A stretch of 64,000 nt of DNA from Microbacterium sp. EYE_78 (GCF_023149035.1 NZ_JAHXMY010000001.1:310001-374000), one strand, 5' to 3'; positions 1 through 6,503 are shown, numbered from the stretch's first letter. The notes: generated from the letters alone by a model not told the origin. Made by a program: numbers and translations.

Positions 1-1
1 G

Positions 2-703
2 CCCGCCATAGTCACGCGCGAACGGTACGAGGAAATGATGGCGGTCCTCAGCGACCCCGACCGGAAACCGAAGCGGGGCAGGCGAGCACAGGCCCTCCTC
101 TCCGGGATCGCGACGTGCTCGGTCTGCGGCTACTCACTCACAGCGGCGACCTCTCGGAAAGGCAAACGGAAAGACGGCACCGTCCGCGCGTACGAAATCT
201 ACCGCTGTTCCAACAATCAACCTGTAGGCCGGGGCACCCATCCCTCGATACAGCGAGAGATTCTCGACGCGAAGGTCGAGGTCGCGGTCATCGAGCACTT
301 CATACATGCGAAAGACGAGACCCCTTCCCTCGACGCCCTCAGCATGGACGCCGTGGCTGCTGAGCTACGAGACCTCGATGAGCGCAAGCAAGATGTGCTG
401 AGCGGCCTGCAGATGGGTCTCAAGATGTCGGACCTCCGGGAGCACCTGCAGCCGATCCTGGACGCTCAGAAAACCGCTGAGGAGCGTAGGGACGCGATCC
501 TGCGACAGAGCGTGCGTGCCCGCGTTATCGCCCAGGTGAGCGCCCTCCTACCGGGGTCGTGGCTCGCCACCGGGCTGCGAATCGGAAGCATCACAAACAC
601 TCTCCCTCTTGACCAGAAGCGAGAACTCATCCGCGCTCTCTTCGACGTGACGCTAGAGCCTGGAAGCGATGAGGACAGGGTGAAGCTCACGCCCAAGAGC
701 TAA
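2..703 (+). CDS. Large serine recombinase/integrase, C-terminal part (5' end outside window)
   Basis: The frame is open from the first bases of the window, so this is the 3' part of a longer gene. The visible protein begins in the end of the Recombinase domain (PAIVTRERYEE), continues into a zinc-beta-ribbon with a CSVCG pair and a later YRCSN cysteine, and then an alpha-helical, probably coiled-coil region (about residues 115-170). This order is that of large serine integrases, which insert phages and integrative elements at specific att sites through a 5' phosphoserine intermediate. The catalytic N-terminal domain is not in the window. Only one cysteine of the second zinc pair is obvious. 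The methionine at 35 is internal, not the true start. Confidence 0.85.
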   Translation, partial: PAIVTRERYEEMMAVLSDPDRKPKRGRRAQALLSGIATCSVCGYSLTAATSRKGKRKDGTVRAYEIYRCSNNQPVGRGTHPSIQREILDAKVEVAVIEHFIHAKDETPSLDALSMDAVAAELRDLDERKQDVLSGLQMGLKMSDLREHLQPILDAQKTAEERRDAILRQSVRARVIAQVSALLPGSWLATGLRIGSITNTLPLDQKRELIRALFDVTLEPGSDEDRVKLTPKS

Positions 704-771
704 ACGCCGGTTGTCCCCAGCACCGATTTCCTGTGGATAACTACATCGATGTGATTCGTTACCAATCTGTG

Positions 772-793
772 ACCGTTGCACTCGTGCAACGGT
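772..793 (+). terminator. Perfect hairpin downstream of the integrase gene
   Basis: A 9-bp perfect inverted repeat with a CTCG loop starts about 70 bases after the integrase stop codon. No clear T-run follows, so it may end transcription weakly or serve as a recombinase or regulator site instead. Confidence 0.4.
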
Positions 794-1195
794 TATGTAG
801 GCCCGGATGTTGGCTCGAAATCGTGAGGTGGAACCAAAGGTCGGGACCTTGAAGGGGTGCGACGGCACGGAATCCGCTAGCAGGTGCATCCCAGGTGTAC
901 CCGAAAGGTGTAGCCGATGGAGCTTTCCCACAAGGAGTAACGGGACTACTCCCCGTCACTCCAAACGTGCACGCATGCAACGGTAGGACGGGTGCGGAAC
1001 CCACAGCCTAGGCACGGTGTCGCACCCGGAACGTAGACTCTAGGCAAGCGAGAACCCCCCACCAAGAGTTGCCAGTGACGCGGCGATGAGGGGTTCCCGT
1101 AGTTGTATGGCGACCTTCGTCAACAGTGCACGCACTGAGAGACAGGGCCACAGGGATCGCCTGGAGTTGCACCTCTGGGCGGTCCCTGTTCTACC

Positions 1196-1309
1196 TTACG
1201 TCGCCTGCACTAGATAGTGCACCGTACCCCAGACATCGGGCTGGTCGTCGTCGCCGTCAGCGAGCACCTCAAGATGGCGCGCGGCGACTACTGACAGCGA
1301 CATCATCAC
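1196..1309 (-). CDS. Possible small protein (37 aa) between the recombinases
   Basis: A short ORF with a GTG start at 1309, or ATG at 1306, is preceded by a good GGGGGAG ribosome site five bases upstream of the GTG. The product is short and acidic in the middle (a DGDDD stretch) with no cysteines and no membrane segment. I do not recognise it. It sits downstream of the resolvase gene in the same direction (gap about 50 bases) and could be co-transcribed. It may also be a chance ORF. The reading frame extends upstream to 1396 but that part looks like low-complexity shadow. Confidence 0.3.
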   Translation of the reverse strand: MMMSLSVVAARHLEVLADGDDDQPDVWGTVHYLVQAT

Positions 1310-1361
1310 GGGCACTCCCCCGTACGACAGCGTTCGTCCACGGCCCGAGTGCCCTCTCCGA

Positions 1362-1964
1362 CTACGCGGACTCCAGCGCCCTGTAGACGCTCGCACGGCT
1401 CACTCCGAGACTGCTCGTGATCCAAGCAATGGTCTTACCCTCGGCGCGCAGAGTCTTGGCTGCAGCGACCTTCTCAGGGGTGAGGGCGGTCTTAGCCCGG
1501 GGCTTGCGCTCCCCGTTGGCTGCTCGCGCTGCTCTACCCTCTGCAGCGCGCTCCTTGATCATTTCGCGCTCCCACTGAGCGACAGACAACATGATGTTCC
1601 TCAGTAGTGTGCCCGTGATCCCTTCGAACTCCTCACCCTCCTTCAAGCTCCTGACGCGGATGCCCTTCTTCTCCAGGTCCTCGAAGGTCTGGAGGACACC
1701 GAGCACGGTGCGTCCAAGACGGTCCAGCGAGCTGACGCAAACGATGTCGCCACGCCTCGCCCTCCTGAGAAGGGCCGTCAGTCCGGGGCGGTCCATCGTC
1801 TTGCCGCTCATCTTGTCCTCGAAGATGTGATCCTCGATGTCGTCGGCGGGTACTCCCCGTTTGAGGAGGGCGGCGGTCAGGTCTTCCGTCTGCCGCGCAT
1901 AGGACTGCTGCACACTACTGACGCGCCGGTATCCCCACACGTAACCCTGCTGCTCATCGCTCAT
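1362..1964 (-). CDS. Small serine recombinase (resolvase/invertase family)
   Basis: The 200-residue protein has the resolvase fold: the catalytic serine lies in YRRVSSVQQS near residue 16, the conserved SLDRLGRT block is near residues 79-86, and QWEREMIKERAAEGRAAR marks the E-helix/hinge. A C-terminal helix-turn-helix (residues about 160-198, ending GVSRASVYRALES) binds DNA. Length and layout match Tn3/gamma-delta-type resolvases. Upstream of the start lie paired GTCTC/GAGAC sites arranged like a three-part res site. The gene looks leaderless: TACGCT (1971-1976 on the minus strand) ends six bases before the ATG. Likely job: resolving dimers of the circular form of the element. A DNA invertase is an alternative. 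Confidence 0.9.
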   Translation of the reverse strand: MSDEQQGYVWGYRRVSSVQQSYARQTEDLTAALLKRGVPADDIEDHIFEDKMSGKTMDRPGLTALLRRARRGDIVCVSSLDRLGRTVLGVLQTFEDLEKKGIRVRSLKEGEEFEGITGTLLRNIMLSVAQWEREMIKERAAEGRAARAANGERKPRAKTALTPEKVAAAKTLRAEGKTIAWITSSLGVSRASVYRALESA

Positions 1965-1990
1965 GGGCAGAGCGTATCATCTGCTGACCC

Positions 1991-2096
1991 TGTGACTCAA
2001 TATCTGATACATGTCTCAAATGCTGTTTCTGATCGAGCTGAGAGACACTTTGAGGGGGTCGGCGGGACCGTCTCATCTGTTATGCGAGCTGAGACA
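1991..2096. promoter_or_regulatory. Putative res site upstream of the resolvase
   Basis: Two inverted-repeat sites flank a 23-base spacer: GTCTCA-N14-TGAGAC at 2070-2095 (26 bp, 28 with the next matching pair) and GTCTC-N24-GAGAC at 2013-2046 (34 bp). A third, weaker TGTGACTCA motif near 1991 would be the site nearest the gene. In Tn3-type res sites the order away from the resolvase gene is III (25 bp), II (34 bp), I (28 bp), which this matches in order and size. Resolvase binding is inferred only. Confidence 0.5.
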
Positions 2097-2106
2097 CAAA
2101 AGGGGT

Positions 2107-2154
2107 GCCCCCTCCAGGCGAGATTGCAATGAGATACAGGTTCCTGGAGGGGGC
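2107..2154 (-). terminator. Long inverted repeat at the end of the element's minus-strand gene run
   Basis: GCCCCCTCCAGG at 2107-2118 and its perfect complement at 2143-2154 form a 12-bp stem with a 24-base loop. It lies 67 bases beyond the stop of the last gene of the 2221-5490 minus-strand run and before the res region, a position that fits transcription termination. Confidence 0.5.
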
Positions 2155-2220
2155 GGGGTGACTCGGCGGGCGTGGTCTACCTCCACGCCATTTGTAGAAG
2201 TACCGAGTCGGTCTATGGAG

Positions 2221-2412
2221 TCAGGTGCTGAACCGTCCGCGGGCATTCAAGCCGATGTCGGCGCACAACTTGCGAACGGTAGCGAGCGCGCGGCGGGTCT
2301 CATCATTCGTCAGCATGTCAAAGCGTTCGAAGTCTCGAAGCTCGGCCAGCTCACGCATGACACGGCGGGCGACTTCTTCAGGACGGGCGCTTGACGAATT
2401 CAACGCAATCAC
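2221..2412 (-). CDS. Small hypothetical protein (63 aa)
   Basis: The product is charged and mostly helical, with the conserved-looking core RRVMRELAELRDFERFDML. I do not recognise a family. The GTG start at 2412 lies inside the end of the next upstream short gene (stop at 2378-2380), so the two overlap by about 35 bases in different frames, a layout common in phage and plasmid gene blocks. No strong ribosome site precedes the GTG; translation may be coupled to the gene upstream, or may start at an internal ATG nearer position 2360. Confidence 0.5.
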   Translation of the reverse strand: MIALNSSSARPEEVARRVMRELAELRDFERFDMLTNDETRRALATVRKLCADIGLNARGRFST

Positions 2413-2545
2413 CTGCCCACACTTTGAGGCGCGCGATGGCGGCGAGGTCGGCGGGGTCGGTCGTCAACTTGGCCAGCATGTCCAGGCTGCGGGGTAGGCC
2501 GCGGGCGATGCTGGCACTCAGGATAAGGAGCCTGTCACTAGTCAC
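2378..2545 (-). CDS. Small hypothetical protein (55 aa), translationally coupled
   Basis: The GTG start at 2543-2545 overlaps the last bases of the preceding gene (stop at 2538-2540). The translation has a hydrophobic N-terminal third (LLILSASIARGLP) followed by LAKLTTDPADLAAIARLKVW, consistent with two amphipathic helices. I do not recognise it. Its support is the overlap at both ends with genes in the same direction, which gives a gap-free chain from 3681 down to 2221. Confidence 0.5.
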   Translation of the reverse strand: MTSDRLLILSASIARGLPRSLDMLAKLTTDPADLAAIARLKVWAGDCVEFVKRPS

Positions 2546-2735
2546 GGTCGTTCGCCCTCCGAACCTGTAGACGGCGACCGATGGCGGTGCCGATGATGCT
2601 GCGGGCGGCGTGCAGGAGGTTCATGTCCCCGCACGTCAACTCGCTGTCGAGGGCGACGATGGCGCGAGCCAATCCCATGTAGCCGTCCGCGAGGGCGTCA
2701 TCTGTTGCTGTATCTGTACCGGCGAGGATGCTCAT
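2538..2735 (-). CDS. Small hypothetical protein (65 aa)
   Basis: The start codon overlaps the stop of the upstream gene in an ATGA arrangement at 2732-2735, so translation is very likely coupled. The N-terminal half is acidic and threonine-rich, the C-terminal half basic (GRRLQVRR). No known domain is recognised. Small size and coupling suggest an accessory role in the mobile element. Confidence 0.6.
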   Translation of the reverse strand: MSILAGTDTATDDALADGYMGLARAIVALDSELTCGDMNLLHAARSIIGTAIGRRLQVRRANDRD

Positions 2736-3154
2736 GCTGGCCTCGGGCCGTATCGATTTTCAGCGTCGGGCGGATACGTCGCAATCGTCGTGCTCGTTAG
2801 TGGAGTGCCGAACTCGGCGGCGATGCGGGCAAGCTCTATACGTTGCTCGGTTGGGTGCCCGATCCTCTTCGCCTCATTGATCAGGAACTGTCGGCGTGCT
2901 TCGCGAGCTGCAAGGTCGGTATCCCAGGGATGAATGTTTTCCGGTGCGGGTCCGCGCTGGAAGTTGATCTTGCCCCAGCGAGCCTGCTGTTCATCGTCGG
3001 AGAGGTCGAGCCATGACACGCCGTTGCGGTCTTTCGTGGACTCGATCTGCGCCTCGGTAAGCAAGAACTCTTCGCCACGAAGACGAACGCGCCCGTCGAA
3101 GGTGAGTCCGCTGTCTACGAAATGGATCGTGTCTCCGGCTGTGATGGTGGTCAT
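2732..3154 (-). CDS. Hypothetical protein of the mobile element (140 aa)
   Basis: The protein begins with a beta-rich segment (MTTITAGDTIHFVDSGLTFDGRVRLRG would form strands) followed by a helical, charged middle with EARRQFLINEAKRIG and ending in a proline-rich tail. It has no cysteines, signal peptide or membrane segment, so it should be cytoplasmic. The start overlaps the stop of the upstream DNA-binding gene (ATGA at 3151-3154). Function unknown; similar-sized proteins of this layout are common in actinobacterial phages and integrative elements. Confidence 0.6.
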   Translation of the reverse strand: MTTITAGDTIHFVDSGLTFDGRVRLRGEEFLLTEAQIESTKDRNGVSWLDLSDDEQQARWGKINFQRGPAPENIHPWDTDLAAREARRQFLINEAKRIGHPTEQRIELARIAAEFGTPLTSTTIATYPPDAENRYGPRPA

Positions 3155-3681
3155 GAGGGGTCTCCTACAGGGGCAAGGGCGGCAAGGATCGAGCGCCCGA
3201 GGTCTTTGGTTTCGGTCTTCTCGATGAGGGTCTCCGCGAGGGTGCGGGCGGTCTCGGGCTGTGACTCGACCAGGTGTCGGAGGCCTGCGGCGAAGCCGGT
3301 GACCTCGCTGTACATGTCACGGAACGACGAGAGGTCGATGTCGAGCGCACTGAGCTTGCTGAGGATCGAGGTTTCGACGGCAATGGCCCTAGCGATGGCT
3401 GTAGGCGAGCCGGTGGCGGCTGCGGCCTGTCGAGCTGCTCGGGCAGCGTCTGCAGCGTCCACAAGGCGGCTGACGATGTCGAGAGGAGTCGTCTCCTTCG
3501 CGAACATTCGCGCGATGACTGCACGGCGAGAGGCCGAGTAGTTGTAAATCGTGGGGATGCTGACGCTGTGTCCCGCGTCTGCCAGTTGTCGGGCGATTTC
3601 TGGAACCGGCACGCGCTGGTCCAAGAGCCAGTCGACTTTGCCCTGGAGCGGGGTGTCTCTGATCTTGGGTGGTCTTCCCAT
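3151..3681 (-). CDS. Probable DNA-binding protein with N-terminal helix-turn-helix (176 aa)
   Basis: I place the start at the ATG at 3681 (MGRPPKIRDTPL), preceded by AGGAACAGGAC, rather than at the first in-frame codon at 3840. The N-terminus (residues 1-60) looks like a homeodomain-like helix-turn-helix: VPEIARQLADAGHSVSIPTI is a recognition pair. The rest is a long, mostly helical alanine-rich region (residues 60-170). The layout resembles small plasmid or phage proteins that bind DNA, such as terminase small subunits or partition accessory proteins, but no family can be named with confidence. It heads the coupled chain that runs down to 2221. Confidence 0.6.
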   Translation of the reverse strand: MGRPPKIRDTPLQGKVDWLLDQRVPVPEIARQLADAGHSVSIPTIYNYSASRRAVIARMFAKETTPLDIVSRLVDAADAARAARQAAAATGSPTAIARAIAVETSILSKLSALDIDLSSFRDMYSEVTGFAAGLRHLVESQPETARTLAETLIEKTETKDLGRSILAALAPVGDPS

Positions 3682-3989
3682 GTCCTGTTCCTGTCTTGCC
3701 GTAGTGATGGTCCCCTGGGGTGGCTGGCGATGAACTTGAGGAACCCAGCCACCACCAGGGGGTTTTCCCGAAGTCTTTCTAGGGTGAAGTGAGCCCTCAT
3801 CGGGATCGCGATGCCTCTCTGGGCTTTGGAGAACCCACATCGCTAGGTTGAGAGCTGGCGAGACCTAGACGAATCGCTTCGCCCTCACTAACTACTATCG
3901 CGCGCTGGATCAGAAAGTTAGTGAAAAGTCAAGACTTTTTTGAGACAGTAGCTATCAGAATTAGGAAAGCCCAGATCGAGAGGGCGAAA
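3682..3989. other. Intergenic control region of the mobile element
   Basis: This gap of about 310 bases has no supportable gene. It holds a strong imperfect hairpin (3712-3727 with 3745-3762) followed by TTTT on the plus strand, a dyad of TCACTAACT (3885-3893) and AGTTAGTGA (3916-3924), and AAAAGTC-AA-GACTTTT just after it. On the minus strand the last one contains TTGACT, a plausible -35 for the operon starting at 3681. The region is therefore a likely operator/promoter or attenuator of the small-gene chain. Confidence 0.45.
3712..3766 (+). terminator. Hairpin followed by T4
   Basis: CCCCTGG and GGTGGCTGG on the left pair with CCAGCCACC and CCAGGGGG on the right, followed by TTTT at 3763-3766. 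No plus-strand gene lies just upstream, so on the minus strand it may act instead as a leader hairpin ahead of the gene starting at 3681. Confidence 0.4.
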
Positions 3990-4712
3990 CTACTTCTTGG
4001 GAACAACGAGACCGCCTAGAAGGTCTTCGAGGTCGTCGGCGGTCACTGAGAGCGATCCGACACCAGCCAAGGAATCTTCGAGCGAGTGTTCTTCCTTTGG
4101 TTCTCTCAGATTCTCTGCCGCGCCGACGCTCGCGCCGACAGGCGGGAGAGCGACGACAGGCGCGGGCGAGGGAGCGTTAGCGTTCGAGCCTTTGAGTTCC
4201 TTGGAATCCTTATTGTGGGTCTGTGGTTCGCACTCAGTAGTGCTGTGGTTCCTACTGAGTGGGGCTGTAGTTCCTACTCGTTCCGCCTGAGTGGGTCTGT
4301 GGTTCCTACTCGCTGATTCGTCGGGCTTCCAGTCGCGATCCTCGGTACGCATTACGTCGGCAACGAACTTCGACCTCCGGAACCGGTACACCTTCGATGG
4401 GCTTCCACCGTGGCGCTGCAAGTCGACAACCTCGACAGCCTGCGCCCGCTCTAGGAAGGCGAGCACCTTACGAACCGTCGCGGTACTCAGCCCGGTGATG
4501 TCGGCCAGGGCGACCTGAGTAGGACGTACGTCCTCGCCGGTCTTGAAGGTGCCGAACTCTGCCAGCGCCATGCAGACGGCATAGAAGCTGGGCCGCTCGA
4601 TCTTGTTCGCCTTCAGGAAGTAGGTCGGCGTGAACCGAGCAAAGCGTCGAAACTCCCACGCCTGCAGCTCATAAGGGTCGGCGGGTTCGGCAGGGTTCGG
4701 CTTCGTGGCCAT
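3990..4712 (-). CDS. Winged-helix replication-initiator-like protein with origin repeats in its gene
   Basis: The ATG at 4712 (MATKPNPAEPADP) is preferred to the upstream in-frame codon at 4823 because the first 37 residues of the longer frame look like shadow translation. Residues about 20-125 form a winged helix: LADITGLSTATVRKVLAFLERAQAV is a helix-turn-helix followed by a wing ending KVYRFRRS. Residues 130-185 are low-complexity, and the C-terminus is acidic (TADDLEDLLGG). The DNA coding the middle carries four iteron-like repeats. This layout, an N-terminal winged helix plus an origin inside the gene, recalls lambda O-type initiators and phage replication proteins. Function as replication initiator is inferred; a plain transcription regulator is the alternative. 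Confidence 0.6.
   Translation of the reverse strand: MATKPNPAEPADPYELQAWEFRRFARFTPTYFLKANKIERPSFYAVCMALAEFGTFKTGEDVRPTQVALADITGLSTATVRKVLAFLERAQAVEVVDLQRHGGSPSKVYRFRRSKFVADVMRTEDRDWKPDESASRNHRPTQAERVGTTAPLSRNHSTTECEPQTHNKDSKELKGSNANAPSPAPVVALPPVGASVGAAENLREPKEEHSLEDSLAGVGSLSVTADDLEDLLGGLVVPKK
4221..4310 (+). repeat. Four iteron-like direct repeats inside the initiator gene (candidate origin)
   Basis: The 14-base word CTGTGGTTCCTACT occurs at 4221 (as CTGTGGTTCGCACT), 4243, 4265 (CTGTAGTTCCTACT) and 4297. Start-to-start distances are 22, 22 and 32 bases, about two, two and three helical turns. The third unit equals the 22-base unit with a 10-base insertion. Because 22 and 32 are not multiples of three, the repeats are read in different codon frames, so it is the DNA sequence that is being kept, not a protein repeat. 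Confidence 0.65.
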
Positions 4713-4899
4713 GATCGTCTCAATTCTTGAATGCCCTCTGTCGAAGGGCGGGGGGATGCTGAGCGCGGAGACGAAACACGCCCGACTGCATCCCCCCAGG
4801 TGCGGTTTCGACAGCCCGCGCATCTGTTGTACGAGTTCTGCTGCGGGCGCGTTGCCGACGACACGCCAAACGTTGTGTCCGAGCTATGAACTCTCGGAA
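4713..4899. other. Short intergenic region of the mobile element
   Basis: These 187 bases separate the initiator-like gene from the zinc-finger-like gene. An inverted pair around the GGGGGGATG and CATCCCCCC words (4749-4757 and 4788-4797) is visible and may be an operator or terminator. No gene is supported. Confidence 0.4.
4749..4798. repeat. Inverted repeat GGGGGGATGC / GCATCCCCCC
   Basis: Ten-base perfect arms flank a spacer of about 30 bases upstream of the initiator-like gene start. Position fits an operator in its promoter, or a terminator for the gene upstream. Confidence 0.4.
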
Positions 4900-5490
4900 T
4901 CAGTCGTCGTCCTGAGAGGGATTCCAGCTCTTCAACGCCGTCTGCTCAGCTCGCTTGACGCGCGACCTGCGAGCCGTCTCCGCTTTCCACGCTCTGCACT
5001 CGTTACAGCGGCAGCGGAACGACTGGTAGGCCTTGTGGCCGCCGTGGAGGGTGCCAGGGGGCAGGTCGACGGGCACGCGATCTTGATTCGTGATCTGTCG
5101 AGGCCCCCTCTGCTGCTGAGCGCCCTCTGGAAGGGTCTTCGAGGGCTCGACGTGTCTTACCGTCACCTCACGCGGCTGGTGGCGCTCCAGGGCCTCTGAA
5201 CGCTTCCGTGCGGCTCTCTCAGCTCGGGATGCCTCGCAGGTCTTGCACATGCATCGGTCACGCAACACGCATCGGTCGCTACCGTGCTGATGCGATGTCG
5301 GGCAGGTGTACGGTGCCGGGGCCGGTGGCAGCTCCTCGCGGTCGGGGAGCTGATTTCGGCTCTGGGCCACCAGGGCACCCGCACGGGCGACGGCGAAAGA
5401 GTACGCATTGTCCTGACCAAACGCTCGGCGCGCCTCAGCCATGAGTTGACGGATGTCGTCTGTGGGTTGGAACTCGGGTTTACGTTGCAT
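4900..5490 (-). CDS. Cysteine-rich putative zinc-binding protein of the mobile element (196 aa)
   Basis: The ATG at 5490 follows GGGGGAC and is preferred to the GTG at 5499, which would destroy that ribosome site. The first 60 residues are helical. Two cysteine clusters follow: CPTSHQHGSDRC...DRCMCKTC (about residues 70-95) and CRCNECRAWK near residue 165, each with a CxCxxC core followed by a basic helix rich in RRSRVKR. Such paired CxCxxC-plus-basic-helix modules suggest zinc-supported DNA or RNA binding. Related proteins are seen in actinophages, but I do not recognise a named family. It is the first gene of the element from the chromosome side. Confidence 0.6.
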   Translation of the reverse strand: MQRKPEFQPTDDIRQLMAEARRAFGQDNAYSFAVARAGALVAQSRNQLPDREELPPAPAPYTCPTSHQHGSDRCVLRDRCMCKTCEASRAERAARKRSEALERHQPREVTVRHVEPSKTLPEGAQQQRGPRQITNQDRVPVDLPPGTLHGGHKAYQSFRCRCNECRAWKAETARRSRVKRAEQTALKSWNPSQDDD

Positions 5491-5499
5491 GTCCCCCAC

Positions 5500-5702
5500 T
5501 ATCGAGCGTTTACGGACGTCAATTCAGAAAAAACTTGACGAACACAACCAGTCTGTGGTATATGCCGTGTCGCGCATACGATTTGCGTCAAGTGTGGGCT
5601 CTTAGGGCTCATTTCTCGTTCTGCGGGGGGGGGCGTTCTAACTTGCCGTCAGGCGAGGCCGAGTACCACGCCCCGCACTGACCGCGGTCCTAGGGTGGCC
5701 GT
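5500..5702. other. Element-chromosome junction region with inverted TTGACG motifs
   Basis: CTTGACG at 5534-5540 and CGTCAAG at 5586-5592 form an inverted repeat with a 45-base spacer, and GTCAATT near 5518 is a third copy of the TTGAC motif. TTGACG (5535-5540), 18 bases, TATATG (5559-5564) resembles a plus-strand promoter with no obvious gene before the chromosomal one. A run of nine G at 5625-5633 lies near the point where composition turns chromosomal. The exact att core was not found. Confidence 0.4.
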
Positions 5703-5703
5703 G
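5691..5703 (+). promoter_or_regulatory. -10 box of a leaderless promoter
   Basis: TAGGGT at 5691-5696 ends six bases before the GTG start at 5703, leaving no room for a ribosome site. This fixes the GTG as a likely leaderless start. Confidence 0.55.
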
Positions 5704-6503
5704 TGCCCATCGACATCGCGCTCGAGCTCGAGCTCGACGAGGATCCGGATCTCGCGGACGTCATCCTCGTGCGCGTCGCGGCCGAGATCGATGGGGCGCC
5801 GCGGCCGCTCATCATCGACACCGGCGGCGCACGCAGTGGCCTGCCGGCTGGCAAGCTGACCGACGGTCTGACACGGCTGCCGCCGCAGGACGGTGGTGGC
5901 GGCGGAGTGTTCTCCGCGAGCGCGTCCAGCGAGCGGGTCGAAGCGCGCACGATGCGGATCGGCGACCTCCTCGTCGAACGTCCGGTGTTCGACGTCGAAC
6001 CGCACGAGGACGCACCGGCGATCCTCGGCCTCGACGTGCTGCGGCGCCACCGTCTGGACTTCCGCTTCGACGACGCGAGACTCGTGCTCGACGCCGACGC
6101 TCCGGTGGACCGGCGGCGCGAGCTCGTGCAGTCGTCCCGGGGGCATCCGTACGTCGACGTCGACTGGGTGGAAGGGAGCTGGCCCGCGATCTGGGACTCG
6201 GGCGCCAGCATCAGCGTCATCGACCGCGGCGTGGTGTCGCGGCATCCCGAGCGGTTCCGAGCCGCGGGCGCCGCGTCGGGCACGGACTCGTCGGGCGCCT
6301 CGGCCGAGACGCCGCTCGTCCTCCTTCCGGAGGTGACCGTCGGCGGACGCCGGTTCGCCCCGTCGGTCGCGGCCGTCGCCGACATCGCGAGGCTCTCGCG
6401 CCCCGACGATCCCCCGTTCGAACTCATCCTCGGGATGCCGGTGCTCCGCCATGCGAACTGGGCGGTGCACCTGCGCGACGGCTGGTGGGGCTACCTGGTC
6501 TGA
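5703..6503 (+). CDS. Retropepsin-like aspartyl protease, two-lobed
   Basis: The 266-residue protein has two copies of the clan AA aspartyl-protease half-site: LIIDTGGARSGL with Asp39 and AIWDSGASISVI with Asp165. Each lobe also has the matching hydrophobic-Gly motif (AILGLDVL near residue 107 and LILGMPVL near 243). Thus one chain carries both catalytic aspartates, the pepsin-like arrangement, whereas most bacterial retropepsin-like proteins carry one and dimerise. There is no signal peptide, so it is probably cytoplasmic. Substrate unknown. It starts at a leaderless GTG and is followed by a perfect hairpin. It stands alone next to the mobile-element boundary. Confidence 0.75.
   Translation: MPIDIALELELDEDPDLADVILVRVAAEIDGAPRPLIIDTGGARSGLPAGKLTDGLTRLPPQDGGGGGVFSASASSERVEARTMRIGDLLVERPVFDVEPHEDAPAILGLDVLRRHRLDFRFDDARLVLDADAPVDRRRELVQSSRGHPYVDVDWVEGSWPAIWDSGASISVIDRGVVSRHPERFRAAGAASGTDSSGASAETPLVLLPEVTVGGRRFAPSVAAVADIARLSRPDDPPFELILGMPVLRHANWAVHLRDGWWGYLV

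Larger units (their letters stand above)
704..1361. other. Intergenic palindrome-rich region between two recombinase genes
   Basis: This gap of about 660 bases holds no long gene. It contains several dyads: a 9-bp perfect stem with 4-base loop at 772-793 (ACCGTTGCA / TGCAACGGT), an 11-bp imperfect stem at 934-962, GAACCCC/GGGGTTC arms at 1052-1096, a 14-bp palindrome at 1124-1137 and a 16-bp palindrome at 1206-1221 (TGCACTAGATAGTGCA). The word TGCAACGGT recurs at 976-984. A short ORF is listed separately. The gap lies just after the integrase, where an att site or a terminator would be expected, but no core could be identified. Confidence 0.5.
1..5640. mobile_element. Integrated plasmid-like mobile element, right part (left end outside window)
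   Basis: This stretch has lower GC than the rest of the window, small genes of unknown function almost all on the minus strand, two serine recombinases and a replication-initiator-like gene with internal iterons. From about 5640 onward the sequence becomes uniformly high-GC and the genes are ordinary chromosomal ones, so I place the right boundary between 5500 and 5690. No convincing direct repeat pair marking att sites was found within the window. The left boundary is not visible. An alternative is that the large integrase belongs to a second element lying to the left, with its att site in the 704-1361 gap. Confidence 0.6.

Noticed and set aside
934-962. tRNA-like stretch (minus-strand translation contains GVTGSSPVTP, as antisense to some tRNA genes)
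   Set aside because: It is a single hairpin; no cloverleaf arms, T-loop or acceptor pairing could be drawn around it.
3682-3840. N-terminal extension of the helix-turn-helix gene
   Set aside because: The extension is low-complexity, crosses a strong hairpin, and a good ribosome site precedes the ATG at 3681.
5551-5559. GTCTGTGGT near the element edge as a fifth iteron
   Set aside because: Only nine bases match and the rest of the unit is absent; likely chance.
5625-5633. Run of nine G as the att core or a phase-variable tract
   Set aside because: No second copy at the left side and no gene whose frame it would switch; it may be a sequencing-prone run.
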